Source: JADJOM01 sp963817435 (GTDB lineage: Bacteria; Gemmatimonadota; Gemmatimonadetes; Gemmatimonadales; GWC2-71-9). From it: a DNA stretch of 64,000 nucleotides. The notes beneath the pieces are model-generated. The model was not told where the DNA came from, did not search any database, and was given only the letters and a program-made list of their open reading frames with translations. Position 1 is the stretch's first letter. The number at the start of each line of letters is the position of its first letter. Location of the stretch: the NCBI GenBank assembly GCA_963817435.1, contig CAWFNY010000002.1, positions 124,001-188,000 on the forward strand, read 5' to 3'. Below are positions 17,429-25,885 of this stretch, one piece after another. The position numbers and the translations under genes were made by a program.

Positions 17429-18538
17429 ATGCGCGACGCCACCCGTGTGCTCAAGGCCGGACTTCCCGCCCCTTCGCCCGGGGGAGCGTTCCTGCCCGGC
17501 CCCACCTTCGCCGGGGCGTTCCACGCCGCGGGTGATCCCGCCGACTCGCCGTTCACCTACGGCCGGTTCCACAATCCGACCTGGTCGCTGTTCGAGCAGG
17601 CGCTGGGCGAACTGGAGGGAGGGCCCGCGTTGGTGTTCGCATCGGGGATGGCCGCGGCGACCGCGGTGTTCGCCACGCTGCTGAAGCGGGGGGACGTACT
17701 CGCGCTGCCATCGGATTCCTACTATACCTGCCGGCTCGTCGCCCAGAACTACTTCGCCGAACAGGGCGTCGAGGTGCGGATGGCGCCGACGCCCGGCAAC
17801 GGTCAGCTGGCCACGCTCGCGGGCGCGAAGCTGCTCTGGATCGAGACGCCTTCGAATCCAGGCGTGGAGGTCTGCGACATCCGGGCCCTGGTGGCGGCGG
17901 CGCACGCCGAGGGTGCGCTGGTGGCGGTGGACAACACCACGGCCACCGCACTCTCTCAGCGACCGCTCGCGCTGGGTGCGGACCTGTCGGTCGCTTCGGA
18001 CACCAAGGCGCTGACCGGCCATTCCGACCTGATCCTCGGCCACGTGGCGGCGCGCGACCCCGCCCTGCTGGAACAGATCCGCACCTGGCGCACCCGGTTC
18101 GGCGCGGTCGCGGGTCCCATGGAGGTGTGGCTGGCCCACCGCTCCCTCGGGACGCTGGACATGCGACTGGAGCGGCAGAGCGCCAATGCCCTCGCGGTGG
18201 CGCAGCTCCTGGCCCGGCATCCTGCGGTGCGTGCGGTACGGTATCCGGGGCTCTCCGGCGATCCTGGCTACGCCGTCGCCCGGCGGCAGATGACCCGGTT
18301 CGGCTCGGTGCTCAACTTCACCCTGGGCAGCAGGGCGGCGGCGGAGCGGTTTTTCGCCGCGACGGCCCTGGTGTTCGAGGCGACCAGCTTTGGCGGGCTG
18401 CACACGACCGCCGAGCGCAGGGCACGGTGGGGCGGCGACCCGGTGCCGGAGGGGTATATCCGGATGAGCGTTGGTTGTGAGGCGGTCGAGGATCTGCTGG
18501 AGGATCTGGCGGCAGGACTGGATGCAGCTGGCCCCTGA
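17429..18538 (+). CDS. Cys/Met metabolism PLP-dependent enzyme (cystathionine gamma-synthase/lyase family)
   Basis: This is a 369-residue fold-type I PLP enzyme. Diagnostic stretches are YGRFHNPTWSLFEQALGELE, the phosphate-binding FASGMAAATAV, the Asp of VAVDNTTATALSQRPLALGA and the Schiff-base Lys in SVASDTKALTGHSDL near residue 195. The C-terminus has the family TSFGGLHTTAERRARWG region. Cystathionine gamma-synthase, gamma-lyase and beta-lyase cannot be told apart from these motifs. No met or cys genes are nearby to settle it. Its last codons form part of the hairpin terminator shared with the convergent amidinotransferase. Confidence 0.88.
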   Translation: MRDATRVLKAGLPAPSPGGAFLPGPTFAGAFHAAGDPADSPFTYGRFHNPTWSLFEQALGELEGGPALVFASGMAAATAVFATLLKRGDVLALPSDSYYTCRLVAQNYFAEQGVEVRMAPTPGNGQLATLAGAKLLWIETPSNPGVEVCDIRALVAAAHAEGALVAVDNTTATALSQRPLALGADLSVASDTKALTGHSDLILGHVAARDPALLEQIRTWRTRFGAVAGPMEVWLAHRSLGTLDMRLERQSANALAVAQLLARHPAVRAVRYPGLSGDPGYAVARRQMTRFGSVLNFTLGSRAAAERFFAATALVFEATSFGGLHTTAERRARWGGDPVPEGYIRMSVGCEAVEDLLEDLAAGLDAAGP

Positions 18539-18551
18539 TGAATCAGGGGCC
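18530..18551. terminator. Bidirectional hairpin at the end of the Cys/Met enzyme gene
   Basis: GGCCCCTGAT (18530-18539) pairs with ATCAGGGGCC (18542-18551), with a very short loop. The TGA stop lies inside the left arm. It separates two convergent genes, one base pattern serving both directions. Confidence 0.65.
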
Positions 18552-18557
18552 CACGGG

Positions 18558-19433
18558 TCATGAGCCCGGCGAACCCCGCAAGACGGGCCGAGTCAGGCAG
18601 GTCGGCCCGCCTTCAGCCTTGAGGGAGATATCGGTGCCACGATAGGTCTGAACCGCGCACCCCGCGGCTTCGAGCCGGGCCCTGGTGACGGGGTTCCCCT
18701 CCAGCATCAGACAGCGCCGCGGGGCCAGGGCCAGGACGTTCGACCCCATCGTCAGGAATTCCCCCTCGGGAACTTCGACCATCCGGATCTTCCGCTCCTC
18801 CAGCAACTGGTAGAACGGCACCGCCATCAGCGGCGGGTAGACGACGGCCAGATCGTCGGCGACCATGCTGATGAGCGACATCAGGTGCAGGCAGGCGTCC
18901 GGCCCGGTGTAGTACGGCAGCTCCACCGTGATGACTCGCACCTCCGGCCCCACGGCCTCCCGCAGCTGCTCCACACCCGCCGCGTTGGTCCGGTAACCCA
19001 GTCCGACGGCCAGGGTCCGTTCATCGAGCCAGAGACAGTCCCCGCCTTCCCCGAGCGCGTCGCCATGGAGCCGGTAGTGGATGGGGATGCCGGTCCGCTC
19101 GAGGCAGCGGCCGATCGCCTCCTCCTCGCCGCGGCGCAGCGGCTTACCCATCCGCATGAGAATCGCGCCCCGGCGGGAGATCAGCACGGGGTCGTGGACG
19201 TAGATCGCGTCGGCCAGCCCGCTGAGCGGATCGTCGTGGAGGATCACTTCGGCACCGGACTCGGCGAGGATGCGGACGAGCGCCTGGTGCTCGGTCGTCG
19301 CGGCCGCGAGATCCGGCCGGGCGGTGTAGTGCCACGCGACCGGGTCGGCATCACCGAAGGCCGCGTCAGGCGCACGGACCACCACGCGCCGGAGCGGCGC
19401 CACCATGGACTGTGCACCAAAGCTCGGGGTCAT
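18558..19433 (-). CDS. Amidinotransferase/DDAH-family guanidino-modifying enzyme
   Basis: This is a 291-residue protein. The start ATG 19433 has GGAG seven bases upstream. A longer frame to 19544 reads into low-complexity sequence. The pentein-fold catalytic residues can be placed: Glu/Asp in EGGDCLWLD (129-132), His183 in LHLMSLISM and the nucleophile Cys279 in GGPTCLTRP. This pattern fits dimethylarginine dimethylaminohydrolase, arginine deiminase or amidinotransferase relatives, so a guanidino substrate such as arginine or a methylated form is likely. It lies 47 bases after the immunity-like gene on the same strand and may be the last gene of that operon. Confidence 0.88.
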   Translation of the reverse strand: MTPSFGAQSMVAPLRRVVVRAPDAAFGDADPVAWHYTARPDLAAATTEHQALVRILAESGAEVILHDDPLSGLADAIYVHDPVLISRRGAILMRMGKPLRRGEEEAIGRCLERTGIPIHYRLHGDALGEGGDCLWLDERTLAVGLGYRTNAAGVEQLREAVGPEVRVITVELPYYTGPDACLHLMSLISMVADDLAVVYPPLMAVPFYQLLEERKIRMVEVPEGEFLTMGSNVLALAPRRCLMLEGNPVTRARLEAAGCAVQTYRGTDISLKAEGGPTCLTRPVLRGSPGS

Positions 19434-19480
19434 CAGGAATCTCCGTAAGGCATGCGGCACGGCGCCATCGGGGGGGGCCT

Positions 19481-19900
19481 TCACATGCCGCCCAGCTCTT
19501 CCAGGAGGCGCGGCCCGGGCTGGCGCGGGCGCTCGAAGTACCACCAGTTGCGTTCTTCGGTCCAGCCTTCATCGTCGGCGACGATCCCGCCCCAGAGGCA
19601 GCGCCCCGCGGGGACCAGATTGAGCCGGACCCGCATGTCGGCATCGTGGACACGCGGCAGAAAGGCGTTACGGACCTCTTCGGGCGCAAGCTCCAGCGCG
19701 TTCTCCAGCAGCTGGCGGCCATCCATGTCGTTCAGGTAGTCGTCGAGCGTGAGGTTGTAGCCCTCCAGGACCTGCGCGACCACCCGCTCCCAGTTCTCGA
19801 CCAGTCCACGCAGCCCCTGCGCCACCACGGAATACGGCGCGCCACTGCGGCGCAGGTAATCGCGGACCGGATCGTTGGGACCTGAGCTGCGCGAATTCAT
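19481..19900 (-). CDS. Unknown protein, possible immunity partner of the adjacent toxin-like protein
   Basis: This is a 139-residue acidic soluble protein without signal peptide or membrane segment. Its first half is helical, with GLRGLVENWERVVAQVLEGY and LTLDDYLNDMDGRQLLENAL. The second half contains DADMRVRLNLVPAG, a Trp-rich NWWYFERPRQPGP and a C-terminal helix. I recognise the overall pattern (an acidic helical protein with a DDYLNDMD segment) from small proteins of unknown function next to secreted toxins, but I cannot name a family. Its ATG overlaps the stop of the toxin-like gene (ATGA), which fits a toxin-immunity order. The immunity role is inference. Confidence 0.7.
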   Translation of the reverse strand: MNSRSSGPNDPVRDYLRRSGAPYSVVAQGLRGLVENWERVVAQVLEGYNLTLDDYLNDMDGRQLLENALELAPEEVRNAFLPRVHDADMRVRLNLVPAGRCLWGGIVADDEGWTEERNWWYFERPRQPGPRLLEELGGM

Positions 19901-20358
19901 GGTACGCTGCGTCCCCGCTTGAGCTGCCGCTGGTAGTACGCTTGGCCGTCGTTGGGCCGGAAGAAGGTACGAATGATGCCGTCCCGGTCAAAGGCCAGGA
20001 AGTCACCACTGGCCCTGTCGTACCGCGTCACCACGCCATCGGCACGGACCGACTCGAGGATGGGGCCGCCGGCCGGCGCATCGCGCAGCGCCTGCGCCGC
20101 GCGGAGATACTCCTCGATGCTGATCCGGCCGAATTCCGCGCCATGCTTCTGGTAGTGCTCCGCGAGGAGGCTTCGATCCCGGAAGCCGATCTCCGGGCGG
20201 GTCACCGTCGCGGCCGCGCCGGACGCCGGCGACTCCACCGGCACGGACGCGGCCGGCACCGGAGCCTCGACCGGAACAGTCCGCCCCCGCTGACTCAGCC
20301 ACGCCGCGCCCGCGGCGATGAACAGGAGGGCGAGGCGCACCAGTCTTCGTGCGTTCAT
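19897..20358 (-). CDS. Membrane-anchored or secreted protein with a polymorphic-toxin-like C-terminal domain
   Basis: This is a 153-residue protein. Residues 1-22 form a basic n-region and hydrophobic segment (signal peptide or anchor), followed by a Val/Pro/Ala linker (24-56). The C-terminal domain from about residue 60 has LLAEHYQKHGAEFG, ISIEEYLRAAQALRDA, ILESVRADGVVTRYDRASGD and DGIIRTFFRP. This order (paired His in HYxKHG, a helix with EEYLxxAxxL, R-x-x-G-x-x-x-R-Y-D and G-x-I-R-T-F-F) resembles RNase domains at the C-termini of polymorphic toxins, by recollection of that pattern only. Candidate catalytic residues are His68, His72, Arg105 and Thr130. The start overlaps the M1 peptidase stop and the stop overlaps the immunity-like start. 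Confidence 0.7.
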   Translation of the reverse strand: MNARRLVRLALLFIAAGAAWLSQRGRTVPVEAPVPAASVPVESPASGAAATVTRPEIGFRDRSLLAEHYQKHGAEFGRISIEEYLRAAQALRDAPAGGPILESVRADGVVTRYDRASGDFLAFDRDGIIRTFFRPNDGQAYYQRQLKRGRSVP

Positions 20359-22256
20359 CGCACCCAGACGTTGTTGCTGCGGTCGATGTCCGGCATCGAT
20401 TCGTTCGGATCGACCATCACCTTCACCACCTTCTCCCGACCGCGGTGGCGGAAGGTGAACCTGGGGCCGAGGTTCCACATGTCCGCCGGGAGCCGGGTGT
20501 ATTGCCCGTTCGACGTCCCGATGGAATCCATCGTCTCCACGTAGATGACAAGCGGCATGACCATCGTGCCGCGATTCGACAGGTAGATCTCCGTCAGGCT
20601 GTCGCTGGGGGTGCGCACCGAGTCGATCGCCTGATCGAGCCGCGCGGTGGTGTAGATCCAGCCGCGGAAGAACCAGTCGAGGTCCATGCCGGACTGGTCG
20701 CGCATGACCCGGATGAAATCGGCCGGCGTCGGGTGTTTGAAGGCCCATGCGCGGAGATACTCGCGAAAGGCGGGGTCGAAGCGCGCCTGGCCGAGCACTT
20801 CGTAGCGGAGCTGCTGCATCATCAGCGCCGGCTTCTGATACCCGGTCCAGAACAGGTCGCGCGACTCGACCGGCCGGGTGATCATCGGCTGCTCGAGGCC
20901 GGGCACGGCGTGGTCGTGGTAGAGGTGGAGCGGGTGCACCTCGATCGAATCGGCGTAGGGCGTGCCGGTGAAGTAGCGCGAGGCGTTGGCGAGATCGATG
21001 AAGGTGTTGAAGCCCTCGTCCATCCAGGGATAGAGCCGCTCGTTGGAGCCGACGACCATCGGCACCCACTGGTGCCCGAGTTCGTGGGCGAGCACCCACT
21101 GCAGGTCGATCCGGGTCGGGCCCGCCGGGTCGAAGGTCATCATCGGGTACTCCATGCCTTCGACCGGGCCTTCGATGCTCGAAATGTGCGGGTACGGATA
21201 GTGGTACCACTGCTGGCTGTAGTAGCGGACCGCGTCGTGCACGATCGCGTTCGCCTCATGCCAGAGCGTGGCGCTCGGCCGGTAGAAGGTATGGATGTAG
21301 ATCCCCTGCCAGCCGCTCGCATCCCACTGGAAGTTCGGCGCCGCGGCGAAGGCGAAATCGCGCACGCTGTCGGCCGTGAAGCGCCAGGTGAACGTGGCGC
21401 CGCCCGCCGGACGGGTACGGGCGCGAACCCCGGCTTCGTCCTTCGTGATGATCGCGATCGCGGAGTCCGAGGTCCGCGCCCGGGCGAGCCGTGCGCGCTG
21501 TGTCGCGGTGAGCACCTCGAGCGGATTGCGGAGCACGCCGGTCGCGGCCACGATGAAATTGGCCGGGACGGTGACGGCCACATCGAAGGCGCCGTACTCC
21601 AGGTAGAACTCCCCTGCCCCGATGTAGGGCTCGTGATTCCAGCCCTTCACGTCATCGTAGACCGCCATGCGGGGATACCACTGCCCGAACTCGTAGAGCG
21701 AGCCGTCATGTCCCATCCGCCCGCTGCCGAAGGCCGGGACCTTGAACCGCCACGCCACGTCGAGATCCATCGCCATGTGCGGCGCTAGCGGCCGCGCGAG
21801 ATCGACCCGCATCGTGGTCCCGTACACCGTATGCGCAAGCGGACGGCCGAGCGATGTGAGCGACTCGAGCTGCAGGCCGCCCCCGGCGACCGTGCAGGAG
21901 AAATCGAACGACGAACCGAGAAAGACCAGCGGTGGCTGATCGAGCTGGCTGGTGAGGTTGCCGGGCGCGCAGATGTTCTGCTCCACGTGCATCCAGAGAT
22001 AGGGCAGCGCATCGGGGGAGCGGTTCACATAGTGAATCGTCTCCCGGCCGATGAGGGTCCCGGTGATCGTGTCCAGCGTGGCGCGGATCCGGTAGTCCAC
22101 CCGCTGCTGCCAGTATCCGGCGCCGGGCTTGCCCGACCCGGCGCGGACCGACGTCGGCGTCGGCAGGTCGAGGGGACGGAAGGGTGAGCTGTCGGCCACC
22201 TGGGCAGCGAGCGGCGCGGCGGAGAGAACGAGAGCGGCAGCGATCGAGAGGCGCAT
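20355..22256 (-). CDS. Secreted M1-family metallopeptidase
   Basis: This is a 633-residue aminopeptidase-like protein. ATG 22256 gives a clear signal peptide (MRLSIAAALVLSAAPLAAQ). A longer open frame upstream reads low-complexity sequence. The zinc site is HELGH in WVLAHELGHQWVP near residue 388, with the third ligand Glu in WMDEGFNTFID 18 residues on. The exopeptidase motif appears as GPVEGMEYPMM, close to the usual GxMEN but altered (GMEYP). The C-terminal part contains a beta domain. It probably digests peptides outside the cytoplasm. It is the first gene of a minus-strand operon with the toxin-like and immunity-like genes, each overlapping by ATGA. Confidence 0.92.
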   Translation of the reverse strand: MRLSIAAALVLSAAPLAAQVADSSPFRPLDLPTPTSVRAGSGKPGAGYWQQRVDYRIRATLDTITGTLIGRETIHYVNRSPDALPYLWMHVEQNICAPGNLTSQLDQPPLVFLGSSFDFSCTVAGGGLQLESLTSLGRPLAHTVYGTTMRVDLARPLAPHMAMDLDVAWRFKVPAFGSGRMGHDGSLYEFGQWYPRMAVYDDVKGWNHEPYIGAGEFYLEYGAFDVAVTVPANFIVAATGVLRNPLEVLTATQRARLARARTSDSAIAIITKDEAGVRARTRPAGGATFTWRFTADSVRDFAFAAAPNFQWDASGWQGIYIHTFYRPSATLWHEANAIVHDAVRYYSQQWYHYPYPHISSIEGPVEGMEYPMMTFDPAGPTRIDLQWVLAHELGHQWVPMVVGSNERLYPWMDEGFNTFIDLANASRYFTGTPYADSIEVHPLHLYHDHAVPGLEQPMITRPVESRDLFWTGYQKPALMMQQLRYEVLGQARFDPAFREYLRAWAFKHPTPADFIRVMRDQSGMDLDWFFRGWIYTTARLDQAIDSVRTPSDSLTEIYLSNRGTMVMPLVIYVETMDSIGTSNGQYTRLPADMWNLGPRFTFRHRGREKVVKVMVDPNESMPDIDRSNNVWVR

Positions 22257-22459
22257 GGGTCGCGACGAAACCGGCTTGGGAGGGACGGCGGGGACGCGCG
22301 GAACGGGGAGAAGATACCCCGCGCGGCACGCCCCGGTAGGGGCGAACGGCGTGGCGAGGGCGGCGGTTGTCCGCGCGGCGGGGAACAAACCGGCCCGGGG
22401 TGAGTACGCGAGCGTGACCGGGGCATCCGGCTATAATCCGCCATGAGGGAACCACCGCC

Positions 22460-23833
22460 ATGACTCGATTCGAACTCACGAGCGAACTGCCCTGTTCCGC
22501 GGAACAGGCGTACGCCTGGCACGCCCGGGCCGGCGCCTTCGAGCGGCTGACGCCACCGTGGGAGCCGGTGCGCGTGCTGGAGCGGCACGGGAGTCTCGAG
22601 AGCGGAACGGTGGTCCTCGACGTGCCGGTGGGGCCGACCCGGCAGCGCTGGGTCGCGCGGCACCGCGACGCCATCCCCAACCGGCAGTTCGTCGACGAGC
22701 AGATCGAGGGGCCCTTCGCGAGCTGGGTCCACACCCATCTGTTCACGCCGATCGGACCGGGCCGGACCGGCTACACCGACCGGATCGATTACACGCTGCC
22801 TCTGGGCGCCCTCGGCGAATTGGGAGCTGGGTTCGCCGCCGGCAAACTGCAGCGCACCTTCCGGTACCGTCACGAGACCGTTCGCGACGATCTGGCGGCG
22901 CATACGCTCCATGCAGCGCACGGGCCGATGACCATCGCCATCACTGGCGCGACCGGCCTCATCGGCCGCAGCCTCATCCCGTTCCTCACTACCGGCGGCC
23001 ATCGGGTGCGCCGCCTCGTCCGGGGACGGGCGGGCGCGGACGACATCAGCTGGGATCCGGCCGCGGGCCTGCTGGACGCCGCCGCGCTCGAAGGGGTGGA
23101 TGCCGTCATCCACCTGGCAGGCGAATCGATCGCCGGCGCCCGCTGGACGCAGGAACAGCAGCGGCGCATCCTCGACAGCCGCATCCAGGGCACCACCCTG
23201 CTTTCCGAGACGCTGGCCCGCCTGACACGGCCGCCGCGGGTCCTGATCTCCGCGTCGGCGGTCGGGATCTACGGCGATCGCGGCGACGAGGTCATCACCG
23301 AGGAGACCCACCTCCGCACCGGACCGGAAAGCATGTTCGTCGAGCAGGTGGGCCACCAGTGGGAAGCGGCGAGCGCGCCGGCCGAGCGAGCCGGAATCCG
23401 CGTGGTGCGGACCCGGATCGGTATCGTCCTCACGCCGGCGGGGGGCGCACTCGAGCAGATGCTGCCTCCCTTCCGGATGGGCGCGGGTGGCCGCATGGGA
23501 AGCGGCCGCCAGTACATGAGCTGGGTGAGCATCGACGACGTAGTAGGCGCCCTGCACCACGTGCTGATGACGGAGAGCCTGCGGGGTCCCGTCAACGTGA
23601 CCGCCCCGGAACCCGCAACCAACGAGGACTTCGCACGCATGCTCGGCGAGGTCCTCGGCAGGCCGACGCTGTTCCCTGTACCCGCCGTGGCGTTGCGGCT
23701 GCTGCTCGGCAAGATGGCGGATGAGCTCCTCCTGGCCAGCATGCGTGTCCTGCCGAGCCGCCTGCAGCAGAGTGGATATCCGTTCAGGCATCCCACACTG
23801 GAGCGCGCCCTGCGCCACGTGCTCGGCCGCTGA
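22460..23833 (+). CDS. SRPBCC domain fused to a TIGR01777-family epimerase
   Basis: This is a 457-residue protein. Residues 1-150 are an SRPBCC/START-like ligand-binding domain (SAEQAYAWHARAGAFERLTP is a typical opening). Residues 156-457 are a TIGR01777/SDR39U1-type NAD(P)-binding epimerase, with ITGATGLIGRSL near residue 160, INLAGE-like VIHLAGESIAGARW and SASAVGIYGDRG. A C-terminal DUF1731-like tail ends in HPTLERALRHVLG. This fusion is known from other bacteria, but the substrate is unknown. A TATAAT hexamer at 22432-22437 lies 22 bases upstream of the start, between this gene and the divergent M1 operon. Confidence 0.9.
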   Translation: MTRFELTSELPCSAEQAYAWHARAGAFERLTPPWEPVRVLERHGSLESGTVVLDVPVGPTRQRWVARHRDAIPNRQFVDEQIEGPFASWVHTHLFTPIGPGRTGYTDRIDYTLPLGALGELGAGFAAGKLQRTFRYRHETVRDDLAAHTLHAAHGPMTIAITGATGLIGRSLIPFLTTGGHRVRRLVRGRAGADDISWDPAAGLLDAAALEGVDAVIHLAGESIAGARWTQEQQRRILDSRIQGTTLLSETLARLTRPPRVLISASAVGIYGDRGDEVITEETHLRTGPESMFVEQVGHQWEAASAPAERAGIRVVRTRIGIVLTPAGGALEQMLPPFRMGAGGRMGSGRQYMSWVSIDDVVGALHHVLMTESLRGPVNVTAPEPATNEDFARMLGEVLGRPTLFPVPAVALRLLLGKMADELLLASMRVLPSRLQQSGYPFRHPTLERALRHVLGR

Positions 23834-23896
23834 GCGTGGCAGCGACCCGAACGGGGCGCCCTTACTCGGTGGCAGGGGAGTTCATAGCTTTCCGCC

Positions 23897-24604
23897 ATGG
23901 CACCCGCCCCCAGGGCCGTCGTCCTCGTCTCCGGCGGTCTCGACTCCGCGACCGTCCTCGCGATCGCCATTCGCGATGGCTATCAGCCCTACGCGCTGAG
24001 CTTCGATTACGGCCAGCGGCATGTCGTGGAGCTCGCCGCGGCGAGCGAGGTGAGCCGGCGCGCGGGCGTCGCGGGGCACACCGTTGTCACCATCGACCTG
24101 CGGAGCTTCGGCGGCTCGGCGCTCACCAGCGACCTGCCGGTCCCCAAGGGGCGCTCAGCCGAAGCGATGAGCCGGGATATCCCGATCACCTACGTCCCTG
24201 CGCGCAATACGATCTTCCTCTCCTACGCGCTGGCCTGGGCCGAGGTGCTCGGTGCCGCCGACATCTTTCTCGGCGTCAACGCGCTCGACTACAGCGGCTA
24301 CCCGGATTGCCGTCCCGCGTACATCGAGGCCTACGAGCGGATGGCCAATCTCGCCACCCGGGCCGGGGTCGAGGGAACGACGAAGCTGCGGATCCACACT
24401 CCGCTCATCAGCCTGACCAAGCGCGAGATCATCGCCACCGGTCTAGCACTCGGTGTGGACTACGCGATCACGCGGAGCTGCTACGATCCTTCGCCGTCGG
24501 GCGACGCCTGCGGCGCGTGCGACTCCTGTCAGCTCCGGCTGAAGGGATTCAGGGAGAACGGCATCCAGGACCCGGCGCCGTACCAGGAGGTCAGGGAGGC
24601 GTGA
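23897..24604 (+). CDS. queC: 7-cyano-7-deazaguanine synthase QueC
   Basis: This enzyme makes preQ0 from 7-carboxy-7-deazaguanine and ammonia using ATP, in queuosine biosynthesis. The 235-residue protein has the PP-loop VLVSGGLDSATVLA near residue 10, ALSFDYGQRHVVEL, the FLGVNALDYSGYPDCR substrate region and a C-terminal zinc site CGACDSCQLRLKGF. It is followed 43 bases later by queE, which makes the preceding intermediate. The 63-base gap upstream is too short for, and does not resemble, a preQ1 riboswitch. Confidence 0.96.
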   Translation: MAPAPRAVVLVSGGLDSATVLAIAIRDGYQPYALSFDYGQRHVVELAAASEVSRRAGVAGHTVVTIDLRSFGGSALTSDLPVPKGRSAEAMSRDIPITYVPARNTIFLSYALAWAEVLGAADIFLGVNALDYSGYPDCRPAYIEAYERMANLATRAGVEGTTKLRIHTPLISLTKREIIATGLALGVDYAITRSCYDPSPSGDACGACDSCQLRLKGFRENGIQDPAPYQEVREA

Positions 24605-24647
24605 GGAGTTCTTGCTCGCTGGACGGCGCGCCGCACTACTTTTGGGG

Positions 24648-25289
24648 ATGAGCTACGCCGTCAAGGAAATCTTCTACACCCTCCAGGGCGAGGGCGCGAA
24701 TGCCGGCAGGCCGGCGGTGTTCTGTCGCTTCGCCGGCTGCAATCTCTGGACGGGTCGTGAGGCGGACCGTGACCGGGCCATCTGTCAGTTCTGCGATACC
24801 GACTTCATCGGAACCGACGGCCCCGGCGGCGGCACCTTCCAGACGGCGGCCGAGCTGGCACGGGCGGTCCGTGCCGCCTGGCCCGCGGCGAGTGCCCCCT
24901 CGGCGAAGCCGATGGTCGTCTGCACCGGAGGTGAGCCGCTGCTCCAGCTGGATCAGGAGGCCATCGCGGCGCTGCACGCCGAGGGTTTCGAGATCGCGGT
25001 CGAGACCAACGGCACCCAGCCAGCGCCCCCTGGGCTCGACTGGATCTGCGTGAGTCCGAAGGCGGGAGCACCGCTCAAGCTCACGGCTGGGCAGGAACTC
25101 AAGCTGGTGTTTCCGCAGCGGGGCGCCGAGCCGGAGCGCTTCCGCCGCATGGCGTTCCAGCATTACTTCCTGCAGCCGATGGACGGACCAGACCGCGCAC
25201 GGAACACCGCGCTCGCAGTGGAATATTGCCTGGCTCATCCCGAGTGGCGGCTGAGCCTTCAGACTCACAAGATGCTGGGCATTCCATGA
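24648..25289 (+). CDS. queE: 7-carboxy-7-deazaguanine synthase QueE
   Basis: This is a radical SAM enzyme that contracts 6-carboxytetrahydropterin to 7-carboxy-7-deazaguanine. The 213-residue protein starts at ATG 24648 (MSYAVKEIFYTLQGEG, the standard N-terminus). The cluster cysteines are Cys31, Cys46 and Cys49, a CX14CX2C spacing as in the Burkholderia-type QueE rather than the common CX3CX2C. The SAM-binding glycine motif is VCTGGEPLLQ. A T-rich TACTTT hexamer lies just before the start. The stop overlaps the next gene (ATGA), coupling it to the degenerate HD protein. Confidence 0.95.
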   Translation: MSYAVKEIFYTLQGEGANAGRPAVFCRFAGCNLWTGREADRDRAICQFCDTDFIGTDGPGGGTFQTAAELARAVRAAWPAASAPSAKPMVVCTGGEPLLQLDQEAIAALHAEGFEIAVETNGTQPAPPGLDWICVSPKAGAPLKLTAGQELKLVFPQRGAEPERFRRMAFQHYFLQPMDGPDRARNTALAVEYCLAHPEWRLSLQTHKMLGIP

Positions 25290-25885
25290 ACCCTGGCTAT
25301 TCGGATCGGATCGCGCACGCTCTCGCCTTCACCGCGAAACATGGCGCGGCCCGCTCGCGGCGTGGCAGCGGCGGCACCTGGCTCACCCAGCCGGCCAACG
25401 TGGCGGTCATCCTCGCGCGCTACGGCGCGGATGAAGTCACGATCGTGGCGGGCATCCTCGCATCACTCGTGAACGAGACCGAGCCGTCGCTCCAGCCCGA
25501 GATCATGCAGAAGGTCGGCGTGAAGTTTGGCGAGCGGGTGGTGGATGTCCTCCGGCAGGTGGTGGAGCCGCGCTACGATGCCCGTGGCAAGGAGCGGAGC
25601 TGGGAAGCCTGCCGGATGGACTTTCTGGCGGAGCTGACAGCGGCGGATCAGCGGGCGCTGGAGGTCTGCGCCGCCAACGAAATCTTCCAGTGCGGCGCCG
25701 TCGTCACCGACGCTCGCCGGCTGGGGCCCGAGTATCTCTCCGGCTACGCCCCCGGCGGCGCGCCCGCGCTGCTGCGCTGGTTCCAGGGTGTCGTGGATGC
25801 ACTGGAGCGGCACCCGATCGGGCCTCGTCCGGGCATGCTCGCGGAACTGCGCGGCCTGGCGAGCCGCCTCAGCGAGTTCGCCTAA
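25286..25885 (+). CDS. Degenerate HD-domain protein related to small (p)ppGpp hydrolases
   Basis: This is a 199-residue protein. The fold pattern of RelA/SpoT-type HD hydrolases is recognisable: IAHALAFTAKHGAARSRRG, WLTQPANVAVILARYGAD, VTIVAGILASLVNE, FGERVVDVLRQVVE and a C-terminal APALLRWFQGVVDALER helix. The expected metal ligands are gone: the first His is Gln35, the His-Asp pair is Ala59-Ser60, and the later Asp region reads CAANEIF (Asn131). It should therefore not hydrolyse (p)ppGpp by the usual mechanism and may act by binding. Its start overlaps the queE stop, making it the third gene of the queuosine operon. No link between HD proteins and queuosine is known to me. Confidence 0.8.
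   Translation: MNPGYSDRIAHALAFTAKHGAARSRRGSGGTWLTQPANVAVILARYGADEVTIVAGILASLVNETEPSLQPEIMQKVGVKFGERVVDVLRQVVEPRYDARGKERSWEACRMDFLAELTAADQRALEVCAANEIFQCGAVVTDARRLGPEYLSGYAPGGAPALLRWFQGVVDALERHPIGPRPGMLAELRGLASRLSEFA

Noticed and set aside
23834..23896. preQ1 riboswitch before queC
   Set aside because: The gap is 63 bases and shows neither the hairpin nor the A-rich tail of a preQ1 element.
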